DNA from: Anaerolineae bacterium
Lineage (GTDB): Bacteria > Chloroflexota > Anaerolineae > UBA4142
Direction of reading: 5' to 3'
DNA length: 6,883 bases
Assembly: GCA_027457205.1 (NCBI GenBank)
Contig: DAIDTM010000464.1
Location: 1 to 6,883 of the forward strand
The notes below the pieces were generated by a model. The model did no database searches and was not told the DNA's origin. It worked only from the letters and a program-made list of their open reading frames with translations. Shown here in pieces: positions 6,600 to 6,883 of the stretch. Position 1 is the first letter of the stretch. The number at the start of each line of letters is the position of its first letter. A program made the position numbers and the translations under genes.

Positions 6600-6883
6600 A
6601 TGGCGTACGTGATTGCTGAACCCTGTATCACGGTCAAAGACGCGGCATGCGTGAACGTGTGTCCGGTCGACTGCATCCATCCCAAGAAGGATGAAGGCGA
6701 TTTTGAGCCCGTGCAGCAATTGTACATCGACCCGGATACGTGCATCGATTGCGGCGCGTGCGTGCCGGAATGCCCGGTCAGCGCGATCTTCCCGGAGCCG
6801 GATGTCAAGGACGAGTGGAAATCGTACACCCAGAAGAACGCCGACTATTTCAAATTGTCGGCTGCCGATTTCCAGAAGAAATG
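6600..6883 (+). CDS. 7Fe ferredoxin ([3Fe-4S][4Fe-4S]), cut by the right edge
   Basis: A small cytosolic electron carrier. The visible 94 residues begin MAYVIAEPCI and carry the 7Fe cysteine pattern: C9-x7-C17-x3-C21 and C48-x2-C51-x2-C54-x3-C58-P. By analogy with Azotobacter ferredoxin I and the Thermus ferredoxin, Cys9, Cys17 and Cys58 hold the [3Fe-4S] cluster and Cys21, Cys48, Cys51 and Cys54 the [4Fe-4S] cluster, with Cys25 free. The loop between Cys25 and Cys48 is longer than in Thermus. The tail WKSYTQKNADYF is also Thermus-like. AAAGGAG (6586-6592), 7 bases before the ATG, is a strong ribosome binding site. The window ends in TG, so a TGA stop one base later is possible, which would make it a complete 94-residue protein. 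As the sixth gene of the suf operon it may supply electrons for cluster assembly, or may simply be a client. Confidence 0.92.
   Translation, partial: MAYVIAEPCITVKDAACVNVCPVDCIHPKKDEGDFEPVQQLYIDPDTCIDCGACVPECPVSAIFPEPDVKDEWKSYTQKNADYFKLSAADFQKK

Overview
The window carries an iron-sulfur cluster assembly (SUF) operon, preceded by two unrelated genes. The organism is probably a member of the Chloroflexota. That assignment is an inference from the DNA's moderately high GC with AT-rich promoters, the gene set (sufC-sufB-sufD, a CysA/SseA-type sulfurtransferase, an IscU/SufU scaffold and a Thermus-like 7Fe ferredoxin), and palindromic spacers of the GTAGGGGCGA...TCGCCCCTAC type. No rRNA or other marker gene is present to confirm it.

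Left part (1-1413). A GNAT-family acetyltransferase (+) converges on an uncharacterised 179-residue protein (-). A strong hairpin lies between their 3' ends and reads as an intrinsic terminator for the minus-strand gene. The minus-strand gene has an almost perfect sigma70-type promoter (TTGACA, 17 bp, TAGAAT) and a good ribosome binding site. The gap at 1117-1413 holds this promoter and an AT-rich stretch that must carry the sufC promoter, for which I can offer only weak candidates.

Right part (1414-6883). Six genes run on the + strand with short gaps: sufC (ATPase), sufB and sufD (scaffold pair), a two-domain thiosulfate sulfurtransferase (rhodanese), an IscU/SufU-like scaffold, and a 7Fe ferredoxin cut by the right edge. 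SufBC2D would build Fe-S clusters using ATP. The IscU/SufU-like protein would bind or pass on sulfur or clusters. The ferredoxin could supply electrons. No cysteine desulfurase (SufS) is encoded in the window; a rhodanese sits where SufS is often found.

The gaps after sufB, sufD and the rhodanese gene each hold an inverted repeat with GTAGG...CCTAC ends, starting within a few bases of the upstream stop codon. Two of them share an identical 12-base end. The copy before the IscU/SufU gene occupies the place where a Shine-Dalgarno sequence would be expected, and none is visible there. The main points for follow-up are these intra-operon palindromes, the rhodanese in place of SufS, a 28-residue insertion in SufD, and the mixed IscU/SufU character of the scaffold.
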